A stretch of 64,000 nucleotides of DNA, taken from assembly GCA_010015745.1 (NCBI GenBank), contig ML978211.1:149568-213567 (forward strand), in the 5' to 3' direction. Below, piece by piece: positions 24,739 to 35,943 of the stretch (positions are counted from its first letter, which is position 1; the number at the start of each line of letters is the position of its first letter). The notes under the pieces are model-generated. The model was not told the DNA's origin. It did not search any database and saw nothing but the letters and a program-made list of their open reading frames with translations. A program made the position numbers and the translations under genes. The stretch comes from Setomelanomma holmii (lineage: Eukaryota; Ascomycota; Dothideomycetes; Pleosporales; Phaeosphaeriaceae).

Positions 24739-27526
24739 TCAAAACTCCTCGCCCTCCTCCCCAGCGCCCTCCCCCAGCGCCCTCCTCTCCGCCAACTCCC
24801 TAATCTTCTCCCCCAACACATCCCTCCCATACCTCTCGGCCACCTTACCCGCCAACTCGAGCATTTTGCCATTCGCATCGCGCATCAGGCCGACAATTTC
24901 CAGCGCCTTCATGCCATGGTCTTCACCTGCTAGACACTCTAGACCCAGGAGTTGGAGCAGGGCGCGATCGATTGCTACTTCGAGGGTGGATAGGGTTTGT
25001 TGTTGGGAGGGGGTGGGGCGGGTGTGGTTTAGGGTGTGGGAGAGTTGGGTGTGCAGGGTGGAGGAGAGGATGTATGTTTGTTCGTGTTGTTGGTGGGGAT
25101 TTTCATTCTTATTTTTTGCTTCTTCGTCGTCGATTTCGTCGTCAGGATCGTGCTCTGCGGCCGAGGACTTGCGCTTTTCAATGGCACTTGAAAGAGGGAT
25201 TTCAAAGCCGAATTCAGTTAAATGTGGGATCGGTGCAGATGGGTACTTTTCTTTGCCCTTGATGATCATGCAGTGGAATTTGGTGTCCACGCCGTCGGAT
25301 GCGACGCCTACGGGCCAGTAGGATTCTTCTTTTCCGCCGGAGGCGAGGCGCGAGAGGCACTTCGTGTCGAGCATGGGTACCCAGCGGGCCTGACCTGTTG
25401 TGCGCCAGCCGAGACAGGTGAGGAGGACGCCCGAGGAGTCGTAGATGTAGGGATCGCCTTCGGAGGAGAAGAAGACGGAGGTGAGTTGTGTGTTTGGTGG
25501 GAGGGCCAGGATGTCCGAGTCTTGGTAAATGGTGTCGTGTTTGATGTTTTCGATTGTGTAGAGCAGTTGGGTGCTCAGGTCGGATTGGATGGGACCGTTA
25601 CCGATGGTGAGGATGTAGTCGCGCCATGCTGCGCATGTTACTGCCGGTGAGGACTTTTGGCGGTAAACGCGAATTGGCAGGCCAAAGAGGGAGTAGATGC
25701 GGACGTAGTTTGCGGATGTTGTCACGCAGACATAACTGTTAGTGAGCGCGATCGCCGTCACAGACTCGCCGACTGGCAGGTTGGTCCGCCAATCTGTGCG
25801 ATTCGTCCAAGTCTCGTGTGGTCGGTAGTATATCATTGCTGCGTTGCCTTCGCCGGTACTATTTGGTTGACATGCGAAGAGCGTTCCATTCTCGTTCAGG
25901 CATGCTTTGTCATACAGAAAGATGTCGGTAAAGTGGAAGTTGCGGAATGTGTGCTCATCGTAGAATCTTACAGAGACGGTATGGTGGTGTCCTTCCTGCG
26001 AAACGGTCTCGACGTAACCGGTAAGTGAACAGCAAAGTAGTCTTCGACTTCCACGCCACGGTGTTGCACCCGGTTGGAAAGGCTCATGGCTTTGTGGACG
26101 GAAAAGAGCGCTGCTGGTGGCGCGTCGTTTGAAAACAGGCTCGACACCATTAGCATGAGGGTTCGGCCGCTTGCCGTAGCCATTGACTGTAGGCGCATAG
26201 CCGGCGCCGTCGTCGTCGACCACAAAGTCATTCATCTCCTCGTCAACATCCTCGTCGGCCTCGTCGTCTCTGAAGTCTGGTCCGAGCAGATCATCGAGCG
26301 AATCCGGGGTGCCATCTCTTTGCCTCGGCCGTCGGTCTGGCAGTGTCATCTTCGTGCCATTTGGGATTTTCTGTGGCGCAGGTGCAACACCTGCGCGGCC
26401 TTCTGACGGGTCGTGAAAGAACGGTGCAGATACTGTCAACTTCTGCAGGAAAGGCAGATGATCCTCGGGCACGATGTCGGTATGAATGAAGAGTTCGCCT
26501 TCGTTGTTCGTGTACGACAAGATGTTCTCGGTTGGATGCCATGCCATGGCAAGAATTGTAGCCTTCACGTCGTCGAATTTCTTCAGCAGCTTCTGGGTCT
26601 TGGTTTCCCAGAGATTGAGGCTCAAGTCGCTTGATGTCGTAGCCAGAAGCGCGCCATTCGGTGACCAGGCTGCTGCTGTAATGTCTGCAGAGTGACCTGT
26701 CTTGAACACTCGCTGTCGCTCCCAGTCGATCGTTGACATCACCTGCATGTCGCGCAATGCCGTGGGCGTAGCAAAGGCGCGGCCATCAGGATGCCATATG
26801 ACTCTTGCACTTGACTCTGCATCAGCCTCCAGGCTCTTGATCATGCCATCCACCTTTTTGACCATCTCAGCCTCATCCTCCTCGAGCAAGTACATGTATA
26901 TGTTGCCATCGGTGCAGGAGACTGCGAGCTGCTTGCCAGTCTTGTCGAAGGAAACGTGTTTGACGGCTCGGGGCTGGTCGCGCAATGTCCGGCGCTGTCG
27001 GGTGTTCTTGATGTTTATGACGTTGACGACAAGTTCACTGAGATGGTCAGCTCTTAACCAGAGTGGAGTGCAGTCTCGAGACATACTCGCTCGCAACGGC
27101 AATCCAATTTCCATCTGGACTCAGGGCCACATCCCGTATTGGCAGTGTTGTTCTGTCCAATATCTCTTCGAATTTATTGCCGTCCAGTGTATATTTGCTG
27201 ACTGTGCCATCCTCCGAGCCGGTGATGAAGAAGCCATTCTATACAAAATCTCAGTAGTCTTTACCGCGGAAGAGCTGATATACGTACGCCTGCTACGATC
27301 GCAGTGTTGTCTTCCTGGCAATTGTCTACTGTGACTGGCTCATCGTCGGATCCAGTGCTGAAGATGCGGCAGTAGTTGTCGACTCCAGCTGTTATGAGTT
27401 TCTTCCCATTCGGCGTGTAAGCAAGGTATGTTGCGCCAGGGGCATCTGAGGATCCAATCAGCTTTTCGACAGTGCATATGAAGTAGAGGTGCACCTACGA
27501 GCCTGTCGACCCTGCATTCTCGCCAT
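24739..27526 (-). CDS. sepB: Replisome hub protein SepB/Ctf4 (And-1, Mcl1)
   Basis: Adaptor that links the CMG helicase to DNA polymerase alpha and other factors at the replication fork; Aspergillus SepB is also needed for septation and chromosome transmission. Four exons on the minus strand: 27499..27526, 27288..27445, 27087..27238 and 24739..27037, with introns of 53, 49 and 49 bases; 878 residues. The N-terminal half is a WD40 propeller (for example APGATYLAYTPNGKKLITAG and AWSPNGALLATTSSDLSLNLW). An acidic disordered linker (DEDVDEEMNDFVVDDDG) follows, then the SepB domain (HHTVSVRFYDEHTFRNFHF, FLYDKACLNENGTLF) and a helical C-terminal bundle. The first exon codes for nine residues (MARMQGRQA). 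Confidence 0.93.
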
Positions 27527-28091
27527 GTCGAAGTTGTGCTATCTGCTCTACGAGAGTCGGTGGAGCGCGTGTTTGGAAGACGCGCCGACGCGTAAAGTGA
27601 TGCCGCTAAATTAGCGCGTAGCTTCCCCACATCGCAGCCTTGTACTCTACGTTGACTTCATACCTCTTTTGTTGACCAACCTCCATTCTAGACTAACCAC
27701 ATTATGACTATGCGCGCGTATTATCAATCTCTTCGTCAATGGTTGCATGATACGATGGCTTCGCAACTTGATCTGAAATGCCGACGTTTTCTTAATTAAA
27801 GGCTACGCAAAGAAAATGTGTCTTCAAAAGCAGCCGCGCAATTAATTAGAGACAGTTTCACATCTCTGAAACGCCATAGCGTTCATGTCAATCGATACAG
27901 GTCGATAATGGCAGATTGTAAGCCTGTAATTACCGCGGTGAGAGAAACTTGTGCTGGTCTCGGGCGCACTAGCTCCCGACGACGCAAAGTGAGAGATGAT
28001 AACTCACACGCTCTCTCCAGGGTCGATCATTCCAAATTATAGCATCAACCTATCGCTCAACTTTTAGTTATTCCTTCTGCTCTTCTACACC
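27527..28091. other. Divergent intergenic region between sepB and the first F-box gene
   Basis: About 0.56 kb, richer in AT than its neighbours, holding the promoters of both genes. It marks the change from conserved to accessory DNA. No gene is seen. Confidence 0.5.
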
Positions 28092-29108
28092 ATGAAAGCT
28101 GCACAAGGAATCGCATACTTCGAAACTCTTCCAATGGAGCTACAGGTCAATGTCTTCGCCTTCATTCGAACGAGAGCCGACAAAGCTGCTGTTTGTGTCG
28201 TCAGTAGGCTTTGGAAAGCTCTGATGGCGCCGTTACTTTGGAGATCTTTTGCTTCGAGCTTCTTTACGAAACCTGGGTGGAGCTTGACAGTACTGTTGCA
28301 ACCTAGCAGTAGCATTCTTCCTCATATTCACAGGATACAAGTACGATTCCTCTCTTTTGGCAAAGCTACGAACAACCCATGCGACCATACGACCGAGACC
28401 ATCGTCAAGCACCTCATCTCAGCGCTTCCAAGGAACTCTTTACGTCAATTCTCAGCTGGTAGGATGATGTCGCCATCTTTTGTCTTGCATCTATTGCAGG
28501 TACAGCCCCAATTGCGTAAGCTGCACACTCGGATAAGCAGTCCCAATCCCCTTGAAGCCAGCGAACTTGCATCTGTAGGCCAGGCCACGTGGCTGGCCTC
28601 CATTATGCAAAATATCGAGCGTTTAGCGGTATTTGTAGACGAGGGTGCCGCATCGTCATGTGCTGACTGGCGATTCATCCTGGAAAACTCGAAAGAGCTG
28701 GGAGTCCTGCAGTTTCGAGGTCTTCGCAGCAATATGTCTATAGAGCTCACCGCGCGCGGGATTCTTGGCAACCGCGACTCCGAGGGAGAACCGCTCTCAA
28801 AGCTCTCACGGTTGCGTAGGCTACATATTACGGGGTTCAATCTTGCGATGGCTCCGAACACCGTGTTCAAAAGTGTCGACTTTTCGACGCTCACGGACCT
28901 GCGATTGCTCCGCTGCAAGCAGCCTGTACTATTCCTACAGGATCTTGCTACTTACTACTCGCAAAACAAAGGGCCGAGTGACCTGGAAACAGCGAACGTG
29001 TGGCGTCTCCGGTGGGGAAACATCAACTTCGCCGATCAGCAAGTGCGGAAAAATACACCACGATCTAATTTTCAATTGATCAAGCTTGCGCTACTGAAGT
29101 CCTGCTGA
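28092..29108 (+). CDS. F-box protein, copy 1 of 3
   Basis: Single open frame of 338 residues. Residues about 10-50 (TLPMELQVNVFAFIRTRADK, then CVVSRLWKALMAPLLWRSF) form an F-box, and the rest has leucine-rich spacing. It is clearly paralogous to the broken copy at 30.7-32.5 kb: ILPHIHRIQVRF and HLISALPRNSLRQFSA match ILPHVHRIHIRR and FLIGALPRNNLVMFSS there. The paralog goes on for roughly 200 more residues, while this one stops at LLKSC, 20 bases before the end of the GH31 remnant. It is therefore probably truncated, though still a complete open frame. Likely role: substrate adaptor of an SCF ubiquitin ligase, by domain only. Confidence 0.7.
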   Translation: MKAAQGIAYFETLPMELQVNVFAFIRTRADKAAVCVVSRLWKALMAPLLWRSFASSFFTKPGWSLTVLLQPSSSILPHIHRIQVRFLSFGKATNNPCDHTTETIVKHLISALPRNSLRQFSAGRMMSPSFVLHLLQVQPQLRKLHTRISSPNPLEASELASVGQATWLASIMQNIERLAVFVDEGAASSCADWRFILENSKELGVLQFRGLRSNMSIELTARGILGNRDSEGEPLSKLSRLRRLHITGFNLAMAPNTVFKSVDFSTLTDLRLLRCKQPVLFLQDLATYYSQNKGPSDLETANVWRLRWGNINFADQQVRKNTPRSNFQLIKLALLKSC

Positions 29109-29127
29109 CAAGGTCCAGACCTTTCAC

Positions 29128-29682
29128 TCACCCACGTTCAAAAATTGGCATCCTCTCCAGCGGGCAGTCAACCGTGACTGTGGCGCCGCCATTCCAAGTC
29201 TTGTCGCCCCTGAATGCTTTCCATTGACCCCCGCCTGATATCTGTGGCAAATACGCACTCATCTGGGTCTTGCCTTCTTGCAAGACTGGACAGCACAAGT
29301 ACTTGTCACCATACATGTCCCCGCCGATGATGGGCTTGAATTCGCGTGCTTCGACTTCAAGAGCGCTGCATTTGGGATCTGTAACATCCCGACGATTGCG
29401 CGCGTACTCCTCGAGAAGTATCTTGCCTTTCGTGTTCCAAATCGTCAATTTGCCGCGCTTCGTGACGACGGCTTTGATCTTTCCATTGATCAGAGTAGCA
29501 CTCTCATGGCTGATCTCGACTTGCGCCTCCGTCTTTGCTGGTTCTAACAGTGCCCAATTCTCAACCGGCATCGAGCTCGTTTTGGTTGAGCGGACACGAA
29601 CGGCATTGCGACCCCAAGCTTCGACCCATAGTTGCTCCGCGTCGTATGCATACACGTTGCGACCATCTTGATTCGATAGCAT
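29128..29682 (-). pseudogene. GH31 glycosidase remnant with catalytic domain deleted
   Basis: Open frame of 184 codons made of the two ends of a glycoside hydrolase family 31 (alpha-xylosidase/alpha-glucosidase type) protein. The first about 125 residues are the N-terminal beta-sandwich, up to LEVEAREFKPIIGGD. The next residues, MYGDKYLCCPVL and onward to VDCPLERMPIFERG, are the C-terminal sandwich that normally lies after the whole TIM barrel. Some 500 residues are missing, including the catalytic aspartates (WxDMNE-type motif), yet the frame is kept across the join near 29,310. It cannot be an active GH31. Whether it is transcribed is unknown. It ends 20 bases from the end of F-box copy 1, tail to tail. 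Confidence 0.75.
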
Positions 29683-29808
29683 GGCGTCTGAGCACGGTTT
29701 TCGAAGCGTTGCTCTCACGGATTTCGAGGTGAAGCTGGATATGTGAAGGGACAGCAACTGCGGGACGAGAAAAAGAGGGAAGGAACAACGAAGCACAACC
29801 TCACCCAA

Positions 29809-30668
29809 GTCCTACCTGCCGCGACCCATGAGTCCTCACGCCGACCCATAGTTTTTCGACGACATGATCATGTCGCCAACGCTCCGTTCCGTATCAAGAC
29901 ATGAGATCACTGTTCTCCACCGGAGCGCCGCGCTACCCCGCTCGTATTTCCACCGGAGCTTCACGTCTGCATACCACAAGCACCATCGCTCCAATATTTC
30001 TCTGTATGGACTTTACGCGTGTGAACACAGTCCATGCGGCGCATGACATATGTTCATATAGGCATTGACGCGCATGTGTATCTTGGCAGACATGCAGACC
30101 ATCACTTTTGTGCTGAGTGAGTGAGGGAGCCGCCTACTTGGACCTGCGAGAGACGGCTCGCAGCGACATCAAAATGCTTGGTCGCGATGAAGCTGTTCTA
30201 CATCTAGCCAAGACGTGCTAACACGTCGTTGACGTAAGTCGTCCTCGGTAAGCACAATTGCCGATGGGAATTCTTGCCTACACTTTTTCCCATCATCTTT
30301 GTGAGCGCCGGTAAATCTTCTCTTCAGCAAAGGCTATCTGCTACTGAGGATTTCTGTTTGATGGCAGATCGAAATCGCGGTTTCATGAATCTTTTCATGG
30401 AAAAATGGAGTCGACAACTTCATCAGACATATGTTCTGGCCTTATGTCACACCGGCTTGAGGGTGAGATCCCACAGAAGGAAGTGAAGGAGATCTATCTG
30501 GTGTCGTCATGGCTGTCTATTACTGCAGTGGAGGTGAGTGTTATGGACGCACGGGCCCGTAACGCAACAAACGGGCACGAATCCGCACGAAAACTTTCTC
30601 TACCTCTCGCCCTCACTCTTTCAAGCACCTAGAGCACGACACAGCGACGCCAAAAACGAGCGCTCACA
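29809..30668. other. Intergenic before F-box copy 2
   Basis: About 0.86 kb without a recognisable gene. Confidence 0.5.
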
Positions 30669-32477
30669 ATGGCGGCATTCTTGAGCCTCCCAATTGAGAT
30701 GAAGGAGAACGTATTCGCCTTCATTCGCCAAATGCCACGCATGACAACCATTTGTTTGGCCTGGCGCGAGTGGAGGAAATTGATGGCATCGAAATTGTGA
30801 GGAAAATATATACTCGACTTTCCGAATCACGTCAACGCGAATCCTAGGTATCTTGCTGAGTCCACAGAACGGAATACTGCCCCACGTCCACAGGATCCAT
30901 ATCAGACGCGGAGTTCAAGGCCACGGAATGCCATGCGACAAAGATGTCGAAACAGTGGTGCAATTTCTGATAGGAGCCCTTCCCAGAAATAACCTGGTCA
31001 TGTTTAGTTCAGAACTGGCATTGCGCACTTCTTTCGTCCTGAATCTTGTACAATGTCATCAGACTTTGAGGACCTTGAACGTGCAAATACGAAGCGCGGA
31101 CAGCCGCTCACCTCCAGGCTTGACGACTATCGCGGACGCAGAGTGGATCTCGCCGTTGCTAGACAACATCACGACGCTATCTATATGGCTTGGAACCAAC
31201 GGGTCTTTCCATCGCAGCAGCAACTTTCTGATTCGGTCCGCTCCCAAGCTGAGAGAGCTCACGTTGAAAGGCGGTGAGCGGGTTGCACCTTTCGTGCATA
31301 GAGATCGTCTCCTGAGTCCATTTGGTCACGTTAACCTAGGAGACCCTCAGACGCTACGGTTATCTCGCTTAGCCCTCGTTGCGATTGACTTTACCGAACA
31401 CACTACTACTCTCGTAAAGTACTTGGATATGTCCTACCTGCAAAATCACCGCATCATACGCTGTCGGTCCATACTTCACCTTCTTGCTGCCCTAGCAACA
31501 CAGCTCACTGACGCGTCCTGCGACTTGAGATCATTTGACGTATGTCCTACGCGGGTGCCGACAGCCGATGAGGAGTTGGTATGCGCAATTGAAGGCCTCA
31601 TAGAGAACGCACATGGGCTAAGGAACACATGGGTGGACGTTGGCAAAGGGCGATTGACGGGTCCTTCACCCATCCAACAACACGGTGCGTCCTTGCGAAA
31701 CCTAGCGCTTTGCAAGGCACAAGATTCGGACATGCTGCACATATGTGCGATGGACTTGACTTCGATGCTTGAAGCATCACCACTTCTCAAAGGCCTCGCT
31801 TTGAACCTCGGCCCTGTCGACCTAGGAGACATCAAAGACCTCAGCATTGAGTTCGATCTTGATAGCCCTGATGGTACCGCCACATGCAAGACCAACTTCG
31901 TAGCCACGCTGGTGAGCCACTTAATTCCCTCTGCATACGCATCATATACTGACTTCTGACAAGGACGCTATCGCGAGCCACCATCGCCTTCAGGCGTTGC
32001 GCATGCTGACTCTACCTATCATCGATTACGGCTATGCGACAAATCCTACGGCCTCCAATGGTACAGCCATTGAGGACAGCCATGTCTACATGACACAGAT
32101 TACCATGCTCAATTTTGCAACCGAGATCTTCCGGTACCTTTATAAGCGCGGCTCCACGATCAAGTACTTGGCTGTTGCACCGGCGTGCATTCATGAATTC
32201 ACACGCCCAAAGAAGGATGAGAATGGTCACCAGTGGCCATGGTACTACTACGTACGATCCCGTACTGTCGACGTACGGGGTATGCAAGAAGTGGTGGCGT
32301 TGCCGGCGACCTATCTGCGCGAAGAAATGCCTGTCGACGCGCAAATTCTTTTTCATCCATTCTAACATGGTGGTCGGCAAAGATGTGCTCATGGCAGACC
32401 AGGACGAAACGTTAAGAGGAATTGGAGTGGATTAAAGATGTGGCCGAGTCATTCTCGGTGCTGAGACAGCTCTAAGA
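30669..32477 (+). pseudogene. F-box gene, copy 2 of 3, disrupted
   Basis: The N-terminus (from ATG 30669) is an F-box like that of copy 1: LSLPIEMKENVFAFIRQMP and WREWRKLMASKL. A TGA at 30798 sits where copy 1 has tryptophan. A one-base shift near 30,850 then leads into the long open frame from about 30,853; counted through both lesions, the spacing to ILPHVHRI is exactly the 25 residues seen in copy 1. The long frame continues over a clean 52-base intron (31912..31963) to about 32,345. Two further shifts (near 32,350 and 32,415) are needed to reach the expected end, ELEWIKDVAESFSVLRQL, stopping at 32,477. An alternative 51- or 63-base intron at 30,797 could bypass the first lesion, but the C-terminal shifts remain. 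Confidence 0.65.
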
Positions 32478-33394
32478 TGCTGATCTCGAGATTGCGCAAT
32501 GAAGCCGGCCCTGTAGTTAGGTTTCTGGCAAGGCTGTGGAGTAAAGGTTGAAGGTCGTGACAATCTTCAATCGTGAGATCAGCCAACTTCGTAATGTCGA
32601 TATAGTCAGTGAGTAAGCAATAGTTATTGCCTAGAATTAGGCGCGACAGCTCTAACTCCTTGAGACTGATCTTGTCTCTGCCGTGACCCATTTCCGGAAA
32701 TGTCAGCAAGCTGATGTCAGCGGAGTTCCTTGGTCCATCGGGACCTAAAGATTCCATGCCGAGACCAACGAGTAGTTTGGACAGCCTTGGGGTGTGCTGA
32801 AATAGAGGTGCGTAGCTCTAGAAAACTTTTACCATATGTACAGCGTCCTTGACCAGCCAACCAGCAATGTCGTTTACTTGCGTCAGGTATGGCACCACTG
32901 CAGCTGGGATCAAAATGTCCTGCTGCAAATAAAGACTGACTGCTTTAAGTTCTCGGTGCTCTTGGAACAGAGTTTGAATCATGTCGCTGTCAAGGTGATC
33001 AAACATATAGACAGCGTCTGACTTGTCCCGCGGTAGTGCCGTCAAGAACAGTGTGAGTACGTGTCTCTGTTCTTCGGCCATCGTGGTCATGTCTGAACAT
33101 CGATCTATCGTAACTCGCCGCACGTGTACAAGCACATTTTTGTTGGCTTTGATGATTGTGTTGATCATCTCCGTGTCCTCGCAGCAAAACTCTGATTCAA
33201 GATGAGACCATAGCTCGGGTACTATCAGATCTCTGAGTTTGCGATTGACGAGGCACAATTGCTGCTTGTCACACTTGACTCGAATCTACAACAGTTCAGC
33301 AGGAGTTCGAGCAACGCGAAGGACTTCCTACGTGACTTACGTATGCGAAAGTGTTGCGCACCAATTCGGGTGGCAGGTCTTTGAGGCGAGTCAT
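32449..33394 (-). CDS. F-box protein, copy 3 of 3, probably truncated
   Basis: Three exons on the minus strand: 33341..33394, 32842..33285 and 32449..32796, with introns of 55 and 45 bases that keep frame; 281 residues. The F-box is split by the first intron: MTRLKDLPPELVRNTFAY then IRVKCDKQQLCLVNRKLRDL. The later part aligns with copies 1 and 2 (VLVHVRRVTID, LFLTALPRDKSD). It lacks the last roughly 200 residues of copy 2. Its final codons are antisense to the conserved end of copy 2, so the C-terminus is probably new sequence created at a rearrangement point. Function beyond the F-box cannot be told. Confidence 0.6.
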
Positions 33395-33961
33395 TGTTGG
33401 GGAGTCGAAGCTTGAGGTGATGTCAGTGAGAGTGCGGACGAGGGACGAGGGATCAGGGTTCGTGTCTAGCTTGCCACGTGAGTTTACTTTCAGACATCAT
33501 TCGCGTCAGTCAGTCATGCAGACATACGCGAAAGGCTTTGCAATAGGTAACATTATTAAAAATTGTAGCAAAGATGTGTGATCGCAGGTCATGTTCTCGT
33601 GGGGCTTTCAGAAAGTTTATCGGAAGTCGCACAGTCGCTGCAGATACATGAACGCCTTATCTACGGCGTAAACGACCCGTCGCGTGTAGTGAGCAGCCCA
33701 CGAAGAATGTATAATACTCTGTCAAGCACTCGACTTAATATCACGTTCCACACGGGAGGAATCAGTAGCCACTCGGCTGCGTACATGAGCTTGAAGGCCC
33801 AACTCGGTGGGTGCAATGGTATTAGTCTACATCCTGCTATGCATCAATGAGCGTAATTCCTCGTCTGCTATTTTGTGCTCCAATGCTCACACCGATCATA
33901 CAACATCTCAAGCCATGCTGACAAGCAGCATCATATGAGCGGACGCCCTCTCGTCCATCGT
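33395..33961. other. Intergenic between F-box copy 3 and the MFS transporter
   Basis: About 0.57 kb, AT-richer in places, with no recognisable gene. It should hold the promoter of F-box copy 3 and the 3' UTR of the transporter. Confidence 0.45.
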
Positions 33962-35943
33962 CTAATGAGCGAATCGGAAATCCAGCCTCTTGTTACCCTT
34001 GTCGGTTGTTGTCGCAAGGTAATGTTGCTTCTCTTCCTGCGACATGGCATTCCACTTCTTCTCCCTGTTTGCATTGACACGAATGTAGAACAACTTCGCG
34101 CCGATGAACACAAACATGTTGTAAACGCAAATGCCAATGAGCACGCGATTACCGCGGCGGTACAGGGGCTTGTCGTCATTGCGGTAGATCTTAGCTCGTT
34201 AGTACTCATGCTATGCCGAAGCTCGAAGAAGCGACTCACATTTGAGGCAACGATTGAGCTAGCCTGAACACTCATGTTGTAAAGCGCCGAGGCCACAGTA
34301 CGAGTTCGCACGGTTCCCGCATTGCGCGAACCGAGTGCAACGAGAATTGCATGCATGTAGGGATGACCCACAAGCAGAGAGCATAATGCCCACTTCACCC
34401 AAGGCCCGGTAGACTTTGGCAGCACGGCCAGAGAGACTAGTAGCGGTAGTGCCCAGATTTGACTCATCATTGCTGTGATGAACCGCTCGTTCCACCTCTC
34501 ACTCAGCCAGGTCCAGAAGAGGAGCTGGAAGATGAAGAGGACGTAGGCTGGGATGGTAAGCAAGTTCGTCTCAAAGGTGTGAAAGCCAACCGAACGGAGC
34601 TGAAGCGTAAGATAGGCTTGCATCGGATTGTTGGGGATCAGCCATGACAGCCCGACCAAGTACAAAGGCCACATGTGGTAGTCTAGCAAGCAGCGCCAGA
34701 TGGCTTTGAGGGACAGAGCCTGACGATTGTGCATATCACCTGCGCAAAGGATCAGTATAAGCGTGGATGGTGCTGGAGCACCGGAGGTACCTTTAGATGG
34801 GTCGTCGCGCAGGACACGGTTGACCATGATCTTCTCTTCGTGCTCATTGAACCAGCCATCCTTGCCGCGGAACTTGCTGGCCGTCTGCGTAGGTGACGGA
34901 GGCAGATAGAAATACGACACAATAGCGATGAGGCCAGTCACAGCGCCTTCAATGGCGAAGAGCCAGCGCTATAATGCCCCGTTAGACAGGATTCACGAAT
35001 GTGATGCTGTGCACATACCCATCCTTCCAGCCCATGGTGACCCCGTAGCCTCAAGATGCCAAATGCGAGGAAAGCAGCGACAATGTTTGTGCCCTGATAG
35101 GAAACCCAGAAGAAGCTGAGACGCTTAGGAAGCTCGGTGCCCGTGTACCAGTAGCTGAGATACAGGATGTTATCAGGCTGTATCTCAATTAGCTTGACTT
35201 GTGATTTATGGTGCAATAGACATACGATAAAACCACCTTCAATCAGACCTAGTAGGGCACGGCAGGTATAGAATGAACTACGGCCGGTCAAGAGTGACTG
35301 CATTGCTGCAACTAGACTCCAAGCAAGCATCTGTATGGGAATCCATCGATCTGGCCCGAGCTTCTTCGAAATGAGCTGAGACGGCAGTTCAGCGCAGAGG
35401 AATGAGATGTAGAAGATCGCTGCAATATATTAGCGATTTTCGGCTTCGGTGAGCAAGAATTCACGTACTTTGTCCGTAGTTGTAATCATTCGTTGAAAGT
35501 TTAAGGTCATTCAGCATCTACAGGTCGTGATGTCAGGAGATCCGTCATGACAGCTCAATACGATGCAGTTTGTTGCGAAGCACTTACATTATCAGACAAA
35601 GCCTGCGAGATGTTGCCTCGATCGAGCTGCAATGCAAAGAACATCAAGCAGACCCACGTGCAGATTCGCTTATCGATCTAAACCACAATAAGTCAGTGAG
35701 GTCGCGATGCCGACAGGTAGCTCAATCGAATACCTTGCGGACCACTTTTCGCTCCTCGGTCGGCTCCCACTCGAATTCAGGGTCGTAACGGTGGATTCCT
35801 TCATACTTGGCGATCGGTTTGTAAAGTTCGTTGTCGACGCCACTGGAGATGAAGGTCGTGCCAGCTTTAGTGTGGCGAGACTTTTCCTCATACTGATCTT
35901 GAGGTGCCTTTCGCTCGAACGAGAAGCGAGATGGAGCGTCCAT
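33962..35943 (-). CDS. MFS transporter, anion:cation symporter (allantoate permease-like) family
   Basis: Plasma-membrane transporter of the ACS branch, which in fungi carries vitamins, allantoate, nicotinate and other organic anions. Eight exons on the minus strand: 35734..35943, 35588..35677, 35469..35517, 35226..35419, 35019..35177, 34791..34968, 34240..34739 and 33962..34189. Every intron (48-70 bases) is GT-AG and the phases agree; 535 residues. Visible: cytoplasmic N-terminus, KRICTWVCLMFFALQLDRGNI (first helix with the family's Asp-Arg), RALLGLIEGGFI, YWYTGTELPKRL, SWLIPNNPMQAYLTLQLRSVG, and a C-terminal tail MSQEEKQHY typical of the family. It is intact despite lying between damaged genes. 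Substrate unknown. Confidence 0.9.

Noticed and set aside
30797..30860. Intron explanation for the first lesions of F-box copy 2
   Set aside because: A GTGAGG...AG interval of 51 bases does not keep frame with the long downstream frame; a 63-base version does but deletes residues conserved in copy 1. The C-terminal shifts remain in any case.
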